From the NCBI GenBank assembly GCA_019136935.1, contig JAGVTI010000320.1, positions 1 to 6,128 on the forward strand: a DNA stretch of 6,128 nucleotides, in the 5' to 3' direction. Numbering within the stretch: position 1 is the stretch's first letter; every line of letters starts with the position of its first letter. The notes beneath the pieces were generated by a model that searched no databases, was not told where the DNA came from, and worked only from the letters and a program-made list of their open reading frames with translations. Source of the stretch: Deltaproteobacteria bacterium (GTDB lineage Bacteria > Desulfobacterota > Syntrophia > Syntrophales > JAAYKM01). Of this stretch, positions 5,873-6,128 are shown piece by piece. The translations under genes and the position numbers were made by a program.

Positions 5873-6128
5873 CTACCGCCGGGCCATCAGCGCCGCCCCG
5901 TAAGCGCTCAGTATGTCGGGGTTTTCCGCGACCAGAATCGGCTGCTGCAGCTTTTTCTCAAAAATGCTCTGCAAGCATCGGTTCCGGGCGCAGCCGCCGG
6001 CAAATACCACCGCGTCCTTTACGCCGACGCGTTTCGCCAGACTGACAACCCGGTTGGCAATCGACTGGTGGATGGCCATGGCGATGGCCTCCCGCTTTGC
6101 TCCCCGGGCAATCAGGCTGATCACCTCG
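5873..6128 (-). CDS. BadF/BadG/BcrA/BcrD-family enzyme activase, C-terminal part
   Basis: Only the last 84 residues are inside the window; the frame continues past its end and the GTG near 6124 is an internal valine. The segment matches the C-terminus of the ASKHA-fold ATPases that activate 2-hydroxyacyl-CoA dehydratases or form part of benzoyl-CoA reductases: EVISLIARGAKREAIAMAIH, the ATP-binding turn FAGGCARN and the closing SAYGAALMA. In this family a homodimer holds a [4Fe-4S] cluster and uses ATP to push an electron into the partner enzyme; the second cluster cysteine normally sits just before the EVISLIARG segment and so lies just off the window. No dehydratase or reductase subunit is visible, so the substrate is unknown. 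It lies 278 bases upstream of the flavodiiron gene on the same strand, too far to assume one operon. Confidence 0.88.
   Translation of the reverse strand, partial: EVISLIARGAKREAIAMAIHQSIANRVVSLAKRVGVKDAVVFAGGCARNRCLQSIFEKKLQQPILVAENPDILSAYGAALMARR

Noticed and set aside
1..6128. CRISPR arrays, insertion sequences, tRNA or rRNA genes
   Set aside because: No regularly spaced repeats, transposase-like frames, terminal inverted repeats or recognisable structural RNA sequences were seen by eye on either strand.

Overview
The window reads as chromosomal DNA of a strictly anaerobic bacterium with a respiratory or syntrophic lifestyle, most likely a member of the former Deltaproteobacteria (Desulfobacterota, for example a Syntrophus/Syntrophobacter-like lineage). 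That placement is inferred from the gene content: a split, Tat-exported [FeFe] hydrogenase, a formate-dehydrogenase-type cytochrome b, a YedE/TusA selenium pair, an A-type flavodiiron protein and a BadF/BcrA-type enzyme activase. Nothing in the window fixes the species.

Layout. (1) Positions 1-1855, + strand: a three-gene operon with gaps of only 14 and 11 bases. It encodes the catalytic part of an [FeFe] hydrogenase (5' end outside the window), its small subunit with a twin-arginine signal, and a four-helix dihaem cytochrome b. Together they look like a membrane-anchored periplasmic hydrogenase exchanging electrons with the quinone pool. A perfect 13-bp hairpin closes the operon. (2) 1914-2648, - strand: a cytoplasmic thioredoxin-fold protein with a CxxxCxxC site and a helical TPR-like tail. 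(3) 2649-2879: an AT-rich divergent intergenic region with several short palindromes. (4) 2880-4201, + strand: a YedE-family membrane transporter followed by a TusA-like carrier protein, the pair associated with selenium use in bacteria. (5) 4202-4400: a convergent intergenic region with a long hairpin. (6) 4401-5594, - strand: a complete flavodiiron protein (O2 and/or NO reductase). (7) 5595-5872: a gap with weak regulatory candidates. (8) 5873 to the window end, - strand: the C-terminal part of a BadF/BadG/BcrA/BcrD-family activase.

How the genes fit together (inference): the hydrogenase and cytochrome b handle H2 at the membrane; the flavodiiron protein would protect such oxygen-sensitive enzymes; the YedE/TusA pair suggests selenium supply, often needed for selenoenzymes in such anaerobes; the activase serves a radical-type dehydratase or aromatic-ring reductase of acyl-CoA metabolism. 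All proteins fall in recognisable families. I do not see a wholly undescribed system; the less ordinary points are the hydrogenase/cytochrome b combination, an apparent insertion and a short, atypical C-terminus in the hydrogenase large subunit, and the uncharacterised thioredoxin/TPR protein divergent from the selenium genes.
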